The notes: generated by a model from the sequence alone, not told the origin. Shown: positions 51,731 to 61,806, counted from the first letter of the stretch. The stretch: DNA of 64,000 bases from Polaribacter sp. BAL334 (GCF_015767435.1 NZ_JADWOV010000283.1:1-64000); one strand, 5' to 3'. Numbers and translations: made by a program.

Positions 51731-52341
51731 GAAAAATCGTATATGTTTTTTTTGTAGGAATTTCAATAATTATTACTTTATCATCTTGCAAATCAGAATC
51801 AAAAAAAGAAGATGCTGATAAAGTTGCAGCGCCATTTGCACTGAAATATGCCAAAAATGACATCCATTTTACAGCTTACAAAACATCAGAAAAAATTCCT
51901 GTTGGAGGTCAATTTTCGAAGATTGAAATAGTTTCAGGAGGAACAGGAAACAGTGTTCAAGAGGCAATTAATAATACTGAATTTTCAATTCCTGTTAGTA
52001 GTATTTTAACAAAAGATTCAAGTAGAGATTATAAAATTAAAAAATTCTTTTTTGGTGTTATGAGCAATACAGATTTGCTTTCAGGAAAACTACTAATTTC
52101 AGATGACAGCAATGGAATTGCAAAAATCACCATGAATGGTGAAACTAAAGATGTACCTTTTACATACACCATTGTGGATAAAATCTTCAATATGCAAGCA
52201 ACCATTGATGTAAACAATTGGAATGCTTCTGCAGCTTTGGCTTCATTGAACAAAGTTTGTGAAGATTTACACAAAGGCTCTGATGGTGTTTCAGTAACTT
52301 GGAGTGAAGTTGCGTTAAACATCACTTCAACTTTTAACTAA
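51727..52341 (+). CDS. YceI-family lipoprotein
   Basis: 204 residues. Lipoprotein signal with Cys21 (LSSCKSES). The beta-barrel YceI fold (FTAYKTSEKIPVGGQFSKIEI, FSIPVSSILTKDSS, FFGVMSNTDLLSGKL) binds isoprenoid-like lipids in other members. Starts on the ACBP stop (ATGA). Last gene of the lipid run. Confidence 0.88.
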   Translation: MRKIVYVFFVGISIIITLSSCKSESKKEDADKVAAPFALKYAKNDIHFTAYKTSEKIPVGGQFSKIEIVSGGTGNSVQEAINNTEFSIPVSSILTKDSSRDYKIKKFFFGVMSNTDLLSGKLLISDDSNGIAKITMNGETKDVPFTYTIVDKIFNMQATIDVNNWNASAALASLNKVCEDLHKGSDGVSVTWSEVALNITSTFN

Positions 52342-52345
52342 AAAT

Positions 52346-53227
52346 TCAAAATTTAAAACTATCAAGTGCTTTTTCAAGCGTTTTAAATCGAAAAGAAAAT
52401 CCATTCTTTTCGATTTTTTTTGCGGAAATTTTACTTCCTTCCAATAAAATTATAGCCATTTCACCAAACATTATTTTCAATAAAAAACTAGGAACAGGAA
52501 TACCCACAAAAGGTTTTTGAATGCTATTTGCCAATGTTTTTGAAAATGAAAAACTAGAGTGAAATTCAGGTGCAACAGCATTGAATATGCCATGTAAATT
52601 ATTTTCAACTGCTTTCAAATACATTTCACATAAATCATCCATATGAATCCAAGGTAAATACTGTTTTCCTGAACCCAAAGGAGTAACTACAGGCGTTTTC
52701 ATTTTTTCTAAAGCGCCACCATTTGAGGATAAAACGACTCCCGTTCTTAAAATAGTTACAGGAATTTTTTCTTTCTCAAATTGCAACGCTGCAGCTTCCC
52801 ACTTTTTACATATTTCCGCTAAAAAATCATTTCCAGGTTTTGAGGTTTCGTCTAAAATTTTTTCAGAAGTAACAGCGCCATAATACCCAATACCTGAGGC
52901 ACTGATAAAACCTTTCAAAGGAATTTTTAGCTTTTTGATATTCTCAAAAAGAAGGTTTGCAGATTGCACTCTACTATCAATCAATTCTTTTTTTCGTTCA
53001 TTTGACCAACGTTCATCTGCAATTCCTTCACCAGCTAAATGAATGATAAAATCAATATTTTCAAAGGCCTTTTCATCAATAAAATTGTTTGCAATATCCC
53101 ATTTGAACTCATTTTTTTGTGATGGATTTCTGCTTAAAATCACTACATCATGATTTTTTTCAATCAATAATTTTGTGAGTTTCGTTCCCACTAAACCTGT
53201 ACCTCCAGTAATTAAAATTTTTGCCAT
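52346..53227 (-). CDS. TIGR01777-type NAD(P)-dependent epimerase/oxidoreductase
   Basis: 293 residues from ATG 53227; an in-frame ATG at 53251 lies in the terminator of the next gene. Rossmann motif ILITGGTGLVGTKL, YYG in ISASGIGYYGAVTS, and the C-terminal DUF1731-like stretch (FVGIPVPSFLLKIMFGEMAIILLEGSKIS). Extended SDR; substrate unknown. Confidence 0.9.
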   Translation of the reverse strand: MAKILITGGTGLVGTKLTKLLIEKNHDVVILSRNPSQKNEFKWDIANNFIDEKAFENIDFIIHLAGEGIADERWSNERKKELIDSRVQSANLLFENIKKLKIPLKGFISASGIGYYGAVTSEKILDETSKPGNDFLAEICKKWEAAALQFEKEKIPVTILRTGVVLSSNGGALEKMKTPVVTPLGSGKQYLPWIHMDDLCEMYLKAVENNLHGIFNAVAPEFHSSFSFSKTLANSIQKPFVGIPVPSFLLKIMFGEMAIILLEGSKISAKKIEKNGFSFRFKTLEKALDSFKF

Positions 53228-53242
53228 GTTGTAAAGATAAAA

Positions 53243-53269
53243 AAACCGCAATCTTTATGATTGCGGTTT
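53243..53269 (-). terminator. Terminator of the zinc metalloprotease gene
   Basis: AAACCGCAATC (53243-53253) pairs with GATTGCGGTTT (53259-53269). A T-run follows on the minus strand. Confidence 0.88.
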
Positions 53270-53290
53270 GAATAATAAATAATTATAAAT

Positions 53291-55909
53291 TTATTTTATT
53301 TCTTTTAAAGCATTAGTAATTAATGTTTTAAGATGATTTTTATGAGCGATTGTTGCCAAATCACCAGTTCCATTACTTACCCAAGTTTTGATGTTATTCA
53401 AATTATGAATCGCCATAGATTGAGAAGCTACAGAAAAACGACTACTTGTAGTTCCTGTAATCATTGCAATCAATCTTTTTACATAAACTGCTTGTAAGTT
53501 TTGACGGAAAGAATTGATAGATCCTGTTACATCTGGCTTGAACATCATATCGTTTAAATCTGACATAAAAGTTGATAATTTGTATTGATTTCCATACAAT
53601 TCTGAGTCTGATAATCTTTGTAATGTATTAGGATGCATAATATGCGCTAATACACTTGTTTGATATCCTAACACTTGATCGTGAATTTTTGGATCTTCAG
53701 TTCCGCTAGAAAAATTATAGCCTCTTCTTTGTCTTGCGATATAATTGTAAACATCATTTGGAGTATCAAATGCATTCGGTGCAAAAATATATTTGTTCAG
53801 TGCATTCATGGCTCTTTTTTGATCTTTCAAAGAAACTGGTGTAAAAGGTTGTGTAGCTCCTTCTTGTCCAAAAGTAGCTCTATCAACATAAACACCTCCA
53901 ATATATCTTGAAATAACACCTCCAGAAATAGAAGATTGGCTATGAAGCGTGTAATAAGCTCTTCTTAAATCTTCAAAAGTTTGTCCTTTTTTGGTAAATT
54001 GAGTTTTGATTTTCTTCATCATTGTGTTCACTAATTCTATTCTGTTAATAGAATAGGTGATAGCATCATTTGATAAATCTCCAATCATTACTCTTGGATC
54101 AATTGCTTTTCCAGGAGAACGCATGTCATCAGCATCATTTCCAAAAGTCAATTCTGGTAAGGTAGATTTGTTTAGCAATGCAATTCTTTCAGTTTCATTT
54201 TTGAAAGGCATGTATCCAAATTGAATAGCCCAAATATCATAAGGTCCAACATTCATATCAAAATATTGCCCTTGTTTAGTTCTATCATTGGTGATGTTGA
54301 TTCCTGCATAATCCATTACAGATCCTGTCAATGCTTTTCCTTTGATAAAATCTTTATCAGCCAATTGTGCAGGTGTAAATAATTGACTCGCTTTCATATT
54401 ATGATTCAATCCTAAAGTGTGCCCAACTTCGTGCATGATCAATGATTTCATCCCTTCTTTTTTGATAGCTTCCATATCTAAATCTGAAGCACCAATTGCA
54501 TGTAAAACAGTGGTTCCTAATTGCAAATTTTCATGCATAATATGTCCAGCAGAACAGAACAATAAATTTTCTTTTGCTAAAAATTTCTTGATCTCCAATT
54601 CTTGTGGAGTTTCTAATTTCATATTTGCAGCAGCATTATTAAATAATTTATCTTGAAAAACTCTGTTCGTAAAATGAACATATTCTAACATGATATCAGC
54701 ACCTAAAATTTCTCCAGTTCTAGGATTTACAAAACTTGGTCCATAACCACCAAAAGGAGGATTTGGAGAAGATGTCCAACGCAATACATTATAACGAACA
54801 TCTCCAGCATCCCAATCAGCGTCATCAGGTTGAATTTTTACAACCATGGCATTTTTAAAACCAGCTTTTTCAAAAGCTTCATTCCACGCTAACACTCCTT
54901 CTTTGATGGTTTCTCTCCATTCTAAAGGTGTCGTATTTTCAATCCACCAAGTAATTGGAGTTACAGGTTCTGAAATGGCAGCATTTGGATCTTTTTTAAC
55001 CAATTTCCATCTGTGAATCATATCTCTGTAATTGATAGTTTCAGTGGTAGTCATGTCATTTGTTTGGCTTAAAAAATACCCAACTCTAGGATCATCCATT
55101 CTTGGCTCATAATCATCTGCAGGCATATTCATAAAGGTATGAAACACTTTTATAGTTACGCTTCTACCATCAGTAACTGCTTCAGAACCACCATTCATAA
55201 CAGAAGGATTGTAATACACATAAGCTGTTTTGATATTTGTGTTTTCTGGATAATTTTTGATTGCTTCGATTTTTGATTTTCCTTTATCAAAATTACCTAA
55301 GCTAAATGCAAAAGGAGAAGCGCCTGGGAATCTTGGTCTTTTAATAGTAGTAAATGTTTCAGATAAGAATAATCCATCAGCTTCAATTAAATATTCTCCA
55401 GTTTTTTTATCAGCAACCAATACTTTTCCTGATGCTATTACAGCATCACTAATATTTGCTTCTGCAGATTTCGAAATAGCATTGTTTTTGTCAAAATAAA
55501 AAGCTGTGTTTGGTGCAATAAAATCGATTCTATCAAAATATTGTTTGATGTAAAACACAGACGAACCTTGATATGAACCTCTAAAATGACCAGCTTCAGT
55601 AACTCCGTCAGCAATTTGAGAAAAATAAATAAAGTCTTTGTCTAATTGATCTTTTTTTACCAAAAGTTTCACAGCACCTGTTACTGTGTCTTGAAAAATG
55701 GTGAATAAACCTTCCATTTTTTTATTGCCTTTTGTAAGTTCAGCAACAGTTTTGTCCTTTTTAGCAGGAGGAGTTGGATTTGGAGCAACAATTTCCTTTG
55801 AATCCTTTTTTTTCTTTCTTTGAGCGCTCATGTCTGGAACAATTACTAAAGTAAGTGCCAAAACAAAAAGCCAAAGAAACTTGTGTTTGTTTGAATACAT
55901 TGTTTTCAT
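53291..55909 (-). CDS. Large zinc-dependent metalloprotease (DUF5117/DUF5118 type)
   Basis: 872 residues. Signal peptide (about 1-30, ending near DMSAQ). The metzincin motif HEVGHTLGLNHN lies near residue 497, with a Met downstream. It matches the zinc-dependent metalloprotease family with an N-terminal DUF5118 and long beta domain (KDKTVAELTKGNKKMEGLF) common in Bacteroidetes. Exported; protein substrate unknown. Single-gene unit. Confidence 0.9.
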   Translation of the reverse strand: MKTMYSNKHKFLWLFVLALTLVIVPDMSAQRKKKKDSKEIVAPNPTPPAKKDKTVAELTKGNKKMEGLFTIFQDTVTGAVKLLVKKDQLDKDFIYFSQIADGVTEAGHFRGSYQGSSVFYIKQYFDRIDFIAPNTAFYFDKNNAISKSAEANISDAVIASGKVLVADKKTGEYLIEADGLFLSETFTTIKRPRFPGASPFAFSLGNFDKGKSKIEAIKNYPENTNIKTAYVYYNPSVMNGGSEAVTDGRSVTIKVFHTFMNMPADDYEPRMDDPRVGYFLSQTNDMTTTETINYRDMIHRWKLVKKDPNAAISEPVTPITWWIENTTPLEWRETIKEGVLAWNEAFEKAGFKNAMVVKIQPDDADWDAGDVRYNVLRWTSSPNPPFGGYGPSFVNPRTGEILGADIMLEYVHFTNRVFQDKLFNNAAANMKLETPQELEIKKFLAKENLLFCSAGHIMHENLQLGTTVLHAIGASDLDMEAIKKEGMKSLIMHEVGHTLGLNHNMKASQLFTPAQLADKDFIKGKALTGSVMDYAGINITNDRTKQGQYFDMNVGPYDIWAIQFGYMPFKNETERIALLNKSTLPELTFGNDADDMRSPGKAIDPRVMIGDLSNDAITYSINRIELVNTMMKKIKTQFTKKGQTFEDLRRAYYTLHSQSSISGGVISRYIGGVYVDRATFGQEGATQPFTPVSLKDQKRAMNALNKYIFAPNAFDTPNDVYNYIARQRRGYNFSSGTEDPKIHDQVLGYQTSVLAHIMHPNTLQRLSDSELYGNQYKLSTFMSDLNDMMFKPDVTGSINSFRQNLQAVYVKRLIAMITGTTSSRFSVASQSMAIHNLNNIKTWVSNGTGDLATIAHKNHLKTLITNALKEIK

Positions 55910-56080
55910 TATGATTTGAATTTTTGATATAAGCCGTTAAAGTAGTTTTTGTCTTTGTATTTTACTGTTAATTTTATGATAAAATTAAGAGAAATGAAAT
56001 CCATAAAATTTTTGTTAAAATATCCAAAACGATTGAAATCGACAAAGAAATTCATTTTAGAATGTCGTAATTTTACAGAG

Positions 56081-57202
56081 ATGAAAAAAAGCAATAAAAA
56101 AGGATTTGTTTTCACTCCTTTTCAATCAGAAAATCAATCGCCTTTTGAGAAACTTTTTGATATTTTCAAAGAGTTAATTACGTACACTTCAGGTGATTTT
56201 GACGAAGCAATTGACTGGCTTCGTTCTTTGGATAAAGAATATAAATTGACTGATGAACATTATTCTATTGATGATTTTGTAGAAGATTTAAAAAAGAAAG
56301 GCTACATCAAAGAGGAAATTGATGCGAATGGACTTGGAGGAACCAAAATTACGCCAAAAACAGAACGCGCCATTCGTCAACAAGCATTGAAGCATATTTT
56401 TGGGAAAATCAAAAAAAGTGGCTCTGGCAATCATAAAAGTAAATCTCCAGGTTTAGGAGATGAACATACAGGCGATTTCAGGAATTATCAATTTGGAGAT
56501 AATTTAGACAAAGTTTCTATCACAGAAAGTTTGAAAAATGCGCAAGTAAATCATGGAATTCAGGATTTTTCACTTTCAGAAGACGATTTGGTGGTGGAAG
56601 AAACCATGCACAAATCGCAAATGAGTACTGTTTTGATGATTGATATTAGTCATTCAATGATTTTATACGGAGAAGACAGAATCACACCTGCTAAAAAAGT
56701 GGCAATGGCTTTGGCTGAATTAATCACCACTCGTTATCCAAAAGACACCTTAGATATCATCGTTTTTGGAAATGATGCTTGGACAATTGATATCAAAGAG
56801 TTGCCTTATTTGCAAGTAGGACCTTATCACACAAATACAGTGGCAGGGTTGCAATTGGCAATGGATTTATTGAGAAGAAAGAAAAATACCAACAAACAAA
56901 TTTTTATGATTACCGATGGAAAACCTAGTTGTTTGCGTTTGCCTGATGGACAATATTATAAAAATAGCAATGGTTTAGACAAATATATTGTCAATAAATG
57001 TTACGCAATGGCGCAACAAGCCAGAAAATTGCACATTCCCATTACCACTTTTATGATTGCACAAGATCCTTATTTGATGCAATTTATCAGTGAATTTACA
57101 GCGGCAAATCAAGGAAAAGCATTTTACACAGGATTGAAAGGTTTGGGTGAAATGATTTTTGAAGATTATGAAACCAATAGAAAAAAGAGAATTAGAGGAT
57201 AA
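56081..57202 (+). CDS. VWA-domain protein, partner of the MoxR-type ATPase
   Basis: 373 residues from ATG 56081 (MKKSNKKGFVFTPFQ). Earlier in-frame ATGs (55949 onward) would run through the promoter-like TAATTTTA at 56068-56075. The von Willebrand A domain has the metal site DISHS (near 194) and ITDGKPS. The N-terminal part contains GDFDEAIDWLRSLD. No membrane segment. It is paired with the ATPase gene 91 nt downstream, as in MoxR/VWA chaperone-like systems. Confidence 0.85.
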   Translation: MKKSNKKGFVFTPFQSENQSPFEKLFDIFKELITYTSGDFDEAIDWLRSLDKEYKLTDEHYSIDDFVEDLKKKGYIKEEIDANGLGGTKITPKTERAIRQQALKHIFGKIKKSGSGNHKSKSPGLGDEHTGDFRNYQFGDNLDKVSITESLKNAQVNHGIQDFSLSEDDLVVEETMHKSQMSTVLMIDISHSMILYGEDRITPAKKVAMALAELITTRYPKDTLDIIVFGNDAWTIDIKELPYLQVGPYHTNTVAGLQLAMDLLRRKKNTNKQIFMITDGKPSCLRLPDGQYYKNSNGLDKYIVNKCYAMAQQARKLHIPITTFMIAQDPYLMQFISEFTAANQGKAFYTGLKGLGEMIFEDYETNRKKRIRG

Positions 57203-57293
57203 TTTAGATAAAAGAAAAAAGAAGAGAGAATATAGAGGTATTAGTTAAAGTCTAATTTCTTTGTTCTAAAATCTCTTCTCTAAAACAAAAAAA

Positions 57294-58760
57294 ATGAATT
57301 TAGAAAACATAAAAACATTAGGAGATTTAAAAAAGGCTGGATATCAATCAAAATTGATTAAAGAGGAATTGAGAGAAAATCTCATCAGCAAAATCATGAA
57401 CAAAGAAACCGTTTTTAAAGGTGTTCATGGTTATGAAAATACGGTAATTCCTGAATTGGAAAGAGCCATTTTAAGCAAGCACAATATCAATTTATTGGGA
57501 TTAAGAGGTCAAGCAAAAACGCGTTTGGCAAGATTGATGGTCGAATTGTTAGATGAATATATTCCTGTGGTTGAAGGTTCAGAAATTAATGACGATCCTT
57601 TTGCACCTATTTCAAGATTTGCCAAAGAAATCATCAAAGAAAAAGGGGATGAAACTCCCATTTTTTGGTTGCACAGAAGTGAACGTTTTGCTGAAAAATT
57701 AGCCACTCCTGATGTGACTGTTGCAGATATTATTGGAGATGTTGACCCCATAAAAGCTGCCAATTTAAAACTGAGCTATGCAGATGACAGAGTGATTCAT
57801 TTTGGGATGATTCCACGAGCAAACAGATGCATTTTTGTGATTAATGAATTGCCAGATTTACAAGCCAGAATTCAAGTAGCGTTGTTTAATATTTTACAAG
57901 AAGGAGATATCCAAATTCGTGGATTTAAAATGCGTTTGCCTTTGGATATGCAGTTTGTTTTTACCGCAAATCCTGAAGATTATACGAATAGAGGAAGTAT
58001 TGTAACACCTTTAAAAGACAGAATTGGTTCTCAAATTTTAACTCATTATCCTCAAGATATTGAAACCGCAAAAATCATTACGCAACAAGAAGCACAGAAA
58101 GTAAGTGCACAAAAAGACTTTATCAAAGTTCCAGAATTAGCGAAAGATTTATTAGAGCAAGTTGTTTTTGAAGCGCGTGAAAGTGAATTTATTGATGCTA
58201 AAAGTGGGGTAAGTGCACGTTTAAGTATTTCTGCTTATGAAAATTTATTGAGCACAGCAGAAAGAAGAGCTTTGATTTCTGGAGAAACACACACGATGAT
58301 TCGTTTGAGTGATTTTGACGGAATTATTCCTTCAATCACAGGAAAAGTAGAATTGGTGTATGAAGGTGAGCAAGAAGGAGCGCATGTTGTTGCAGAAAAT
58401 TTGATCAGAAAAGCTATTAAAACTTTATTTCCAACTTATTTTCCAGAGATTAAAAAATTGGAAAAACAACATGTTGAGACTCCTTATGATGACATTATTT
58501 CTTGGTTTTTCAATACAGATGAGGATTTTGAATTGTTAGATGATTTTACTGAAAGTCAATATCAAAATGAGTTGGATAAAATAAAACCATTTGATGCTTT
58601 TTTAGAAAAACACCAACCCAATATGATTCAAGAAGATCGCTATTTTGTGAAAGAATTTGTTTTATGGGCTTTGGTTGAATATAAAAAATTGAGTAAATAT
58701 CGTTTTGCAGAAGGTACTCAATTTAAAGACCCTTATGGAAATTTCATCAATGATTTGTAA
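57294..58760 (+). CDS. MoxR/magnesium-chelatase-like AAA ATPase
   Basis: 488 residues. Walker A-like GLRGQAKTRL (near 64), Walker B-like FVINELPDLQARIQVALFNILQEGDIQIRG (near 180), then sensor motif FTANPEDYTNRG. The extended C-terminus (380-488) is helical. Likely acts with the VWA protein to assemble or remodel a target complex. Not chlorophyll synthesis: no chlH or bch genes are present. Confidence 0.87.
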   Translation: MNLENIKTLGDLKKAGYQSKLIKEELRENLISKIMNKETVFKGVHGYENTVIPELERAILSKHNINLLGLRGQAKTRLARLMVELLDEYIPVVEGSEINDDPFAPISRFAKEIIKEKGDETPIFWLHRSERFAEKLATPDVTVADIIGDVDPIKAANLKLSYADDRVIHFGMIPRANRCIFVINELPDLQARIQVALFNILQEGDIQIRGFKMRLPLDMQFVFTANPEDYTNRGSIVTPLKDRIGSQILTHYPQDIETAKIITQQEAQKVSAQKDFIKVPELAKDLLEQVVFEARESEFIDAKSGVSARLSISAYENLLSTAERRALISGETHTMIRLSDFDGIIPSITGKVELVYEGEQEGAHVVAENLIRKAIKTLFPTYFPEIKKLEKQHVETPYDDIISWFFNTDEDFELLDDFTESQYQNELDKIKPFDAFLEKHQPNMIQEDRYFVKEFVLWALVEYKKLSKYRFAEGTQFKDPYGNFINDL

Positions 58761-58792
58761 AAAAAAAGGCATCTAATCCTAGATTAGATGCC
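58761..58792 (-). terminator. Terminator of the 58843-59439 gene
   Basis: GGCATCTAATC (58768-58778) pairs with GATTAGATGCC (58782-58792), with a T-run on the minus-strand side and an A-run on the plus. Confidence 0.85.
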
Positions 58793-58842
58793 AAATTAAT
58801 CAACCAAAAATAACAATTCACTTAAAATGAAAAAGTTATGAG

Positions 58843-59439
58843 TTAAAAATTTACGGCTAGTAAATTTAAGCTTGTATTCAATGTTTTTTCAACATCAGTT
58901 TTTAAAATTTTATTCAAATAGGGCATCATATTATTTCCAAATTGGATGCTTTTATTTTTGTCAATAATATAGTTTACCAATAATTTATCTTCTAAATCTG
59001 AGAAATTTCTGTACAAATCAATATTTCTATCACCATAATTCTCAGAGCTATCTAAAATGATTTCTTCTATTTGATCATTTTCAATATATATTTTAACAAT
59101 TAGATTTTCAAGGAATTGGTTGTTGATTTCTACCAACATACTTTTATTTACGTTATTCTTATTGCTTAATTTTTCCTGAATTTTCTCAGAAAAAATTGAA
59201 CTTGAATTTAATTTCAAGATGAATTTTTTTTCTGCAATAGGGTAATTTTTCAAATCTTCTGAATTTTTTATTTCTTCAAAAATTTGAAAATTAAACTTTT
59301 GAGAGATGTCCTGACTTTGAAAATGATTTTCTTCCACTTTTACAGCATTGAAAATGTCTAAAAAATTATTTTTCAATTCATTTTGTGAATACGTATGAAT
59401 TGAGATGATAATTAATAAAGTTGTGAGTACATTTTTCAT
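58843..59439 (-). CDS. Exported protein of unknown function
   Basis: 198 residues from ATG 59439 (MKNVLTTLLIIISIHTYSQ gives a signal peptide). Mainly polar, Lys/Asn/Glu-rich, no cysteines, one coiled helical region (SEKIQEKLSNKNNVNKSML). A -7 box TATATTTG lies at 59465-59458. No family recognised; a periplasmic or secreted protein. Confidence 0.65.
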   Translation of the reverse strand: MKNVLTTLLIIISIHTYSQNELKNNFLDIFNAVKVEENHFQSQDISQKFNFQIFEEIKNSEDLKNYPIAEKKFILKLNSSSIFSEKIQEKLSNKNNVNKSMLVEINNQFLENLIVKIYIENDQIEEIILDSSENYGDRNIDLYRNFSDLEDKLLVNYIIDKNKSIQFGNNMMPYLNKILKTDVEKTLNTSLNLLAVNF

Positions 59440-59581
59440 ATATAAAAGTTTACCATACAAATATAATAGTAATACTTTTATAAAAGAAATCAAAATAATT
59501 ATTTTAACAACTTTTTAACCTTTTTGGAATTTTATTTATAATTTGATTCAATATCTCATGAAACTTTGAATAAATTGTAAT

Positions 59582-59617
59582 AAAAAAAGCACTTTAAAAT
59601 AAATTTTTAAAGTGCTT
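59582..59617 (-). terminator. Terminator of the M28 peptidase gene
   Basis: AAGCACTTTAAAA (59587-59599) pairs with TTTTAAAGTGCTT (59605-59617), with T-run on the minus strand. Confidence 0.88.
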
Positions 59618-59706
59618 AATACGAATAAGATAATTTGATTAGGTATTCTTTTGACGACAAAAAATAATTATCAATAAATTTAGTTCTTTTAAGGGATAAG
59701 ATATTT

Positions 59707-61032
59707 TTATCTCATAATTTTATTCGGAAAAACGACCACACTTTCATGGCCATTTTCACTAACAGCAGCCACTCCAAAATAGAAATTATCAATTACAATT
59801 CCTTCCAAAGTAAATTCAGTATTTTCTACATATCTGCTGTGATCCCAAGTTGGAGAAGTGGTATCTCTCCAATATATTTTATACCCTTTTGCACCATCCA
59901 CTTTATTCCATTTTAATTTTGCAGATGCTTCTACAATTCCGCCAATAGCAACTTCTGAAGGAGATGGAGGAGCCCAAGCCAAACTTGCTAAATTTATCGC
60001 ATTTACGGCTGTTAATTTTTTAGTATAGCCGAAGTTTACATGTTCAAAGGTATCTCCATAATTGATGCCTTTTTCTGTTCTAATATCTTGATGTTGTTGT
60101 GTATAATTTTCATGAGCTTCCATAATTCTAATGCCCGCAAAACCCAAATCATTAAAAGGTCTGTGATGTCCTCCACGTCCAAATCTATCCAATCTATAGA
60201 CCATCATTGGATTCATTTCTGGCATATACGTTTTGGTAGTTTTGTGAACGTATCTTGCCAATTGTCTTGAAATTCCATCTACTTCACCACCATAAAAACG
60301 GCGCATATTTCGTTCTCTTTCTGTTTCTTTTGGAGGAACAGGTTCTGAGAAAATTCGGAAGGTTCTATTGTCAATTACGCCATCAACTCCAGTAATGTTT
60401 CCAATCATATCATTATTGAAAACACCTATAATTTCCCATCCTTTATCTTTCGCATATTTTGCAAATCCAGCACCACCAAAAAGACCTTGTTCTTCTCCTG
60501 ATAAACCTAAATAAATGATGCTATTCTCGAATGAATATTTACTCAAAACTCTTGCAGCTTCAATGGTTCCAGCCATTCCTGAGGCATTGTCATTGGCTCC
60601 TGGTGCATCTTTTGTAAAATCAGAACCATCACTATTTCTTGAATCAATATCACCTGTCATGATGATGAAACTGTTTGGATATTTTGTTCCTTTTTGGATG
60701 GCAGCAACGTTTACAATCCAAGTATCTTTAGGAACTCGATTGCTCATTTTTGTGGTTACAAAATCTTTTTGATAAAAAACATTCAAACAGTTTTTACATT
60801 CTTTGGAGATGTTATCGAACTCTTTTTTAATCCAACGTCTTGCAGCACCAATTCCACGAGTATTAGAAATGGTATCTGAAAAAGTGTTTCTTGTGCCAAA
60901 ATCTGCCAATGTTTTTACATCTTTTTTCAATCTTTCTTCGGACACATTTTCAATAATGTCATAAATTTTTTGGTCTGTTTGTGCAGTAATTGAAATTGTA
61001 ATTATCAGAAATAAAAAGGCTAGTTTTTTCAT
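59707..61032 (-). CDS. M28-family peptidase with C-terminal fibronectin type III-like domain
   Basis: 441 residues with a signal peptide. Catalytic region MTGDIDSRNSD, GANDNASGMAG, YLGLSGEEQGLFG and a later His. The usual first zinc ligand His of GHxDS is Asp here. Residues of about 355-435 are FN3-like (VEASAKLKWNKVDGAKGYKIYWRD). Probably an exported aminopeptidase. Own terminator. Confidence 0.88.
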   Translation of the reverse strand: MKKLAFLFLIITISITAQTDQKIYDIIENVSEERLKKDVKTLADFGTRNTFSDTISNTRGIGAARRWIKKEFDNISKECKNCLNVFYQKDFVTTKMSNRVPKDTWIVNVAAIQKGTKYPNSFIIMTGDIDSRNSDGSDFTKDAPGANDNASGMAGTIEAARVLSKYSFENSIIYLGLSGEEQGLFGGAGFAKYAKDKGWEIIGVFNNDMIGNITGVDGVIDNRTFRIFSEPVPPKETERERNMRRFYGGEVDGISRQLARYVHKTTKTYMPEMNPMMVYRLDRFGRGGHHRPFNDLGFAGIRIMEAHENYTQQHQDIRTEKGINYGDTFEHVNFGYTKKLTAVNAINLASLAWAPPSPSEVAIGGIVEASAKLKWNKVDGAKGYKIYWRDTTSPTWDHSRYVENTEFTLEGIVIDNFYFGVAAVSENGHESVVVFPNKIMR

Positions 61033-61063
61033 GTTTAAAATTTAAGCCACTAAAATAAAAAGA

Positions 61064-61100
61064 AAAAAGAGAACAACTCCTATTGAATTGTTCTCTTTTT
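61064..61100 (-). terminator. Terminator of the DUF6249 gene
   Basis: AAAAAGAGAACAA (61064-61076) pairs with TTGTTCTCTTTTT (61088-61100), 11-nt loop. Confidence 0.88.
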
Positions 61101-61121
61101 ATTTTTGAGTTGATTTTATGA

Positions 61122-61463
61122 TTATTCTTTGTCTAATTTTTTAGTTAGTGTAAAGCCAACAAATAATCCAATACCTGCCATTAGGAATATAGATGCTGGG
61201 TAAATTGCATCACCAAAGGTTGTATATGCTTCTAAAGTCAGGGCTAAAAAAACTCCCAAACCGATACCTATTAAAAGCAATGAAAGGTTTAAGATGAAAA
61301 CTTTCCAAAATGGAGAATCATTTTTTGAATGACCTTTCATAAAAATACTTGCGTCTGCACCTTTTTCTATCAGTGCTAAACGTTCTTTGTTTCTGGTTGA
61401 AAAGTATAAATAAAATACTCCAAATATACTCCCAAAAATTACTGCTAATACTGCTACTTCCAT
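61122..61463 (-). CDS. DUF6249-type small membrane protein
   Basis: 113 residues: a membrane helix at 3-22, RNKERLALIEKGADASIF, then two further helices (about 52-74 and 88-106). The ERLALIEKG motif is typical of DUF6249. Divergent from an ECF sigma gene, a common arrangement. Function unknown. Confidence 0.75.
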   Translation of the reverse strand: MEVAVLAVIFGSIFGVFYLYFSTRNKERLALIEKGADASIFMKGHSKNDSPFWKVFILNLSLLLIGIGLGVFLALTLEAYTTFGDAIYPASIFLMAGIGLFVGFTLTKKLDKE

Positions 61464-61806
61464 AATTTATAATTTTAAAAATTAAATTGTTTATTTTTAT
61501 TGTGTTTGTAGCTTTGACGATATGTTTTAAATTGAGGTTACAAAATTTGCGAAAAATTATTTTTAATCTGTTGGGAATAATTATTTTATGAATTCGAACA
61601 ATAGATTTTTTTGCCACGAATTCTCAGATTTTGCATTATTCATTACAATAATTGTTTACATCTTTGATGAAAATTCAAATTTATTGGATTCATATATAAA
61701 GAATTCGTGAATCTGTGGTAAATTCATTTTAAAATTTTATGAACTCAACAGCATATTTTTAATCTTTTTTGTAACCTTTTTATGTATTTGCTTGTCATAG
61801 TAAAAA
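61464..61806. other. Gap between the DUF6249 gene and the ECF sigma gene
   Basis: 343 nt, AT-rich, no ORF supported. The only recognisable feature is the candidate promoter at 61770-61799. Confidence 0.6.
61770..61799 (+). promoter_or_regulatory. ECF-type promoter of the second sigma gene
   Basis: TGTAAC (61770-61775) and GTCATA (61794-61799), 18 nt apart, resemble ECF promoters with an AAC -35 and a CGTC-like -10, implying autoregulation. It ends 7 nt before ATG 61807. Confidence 0.45.
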
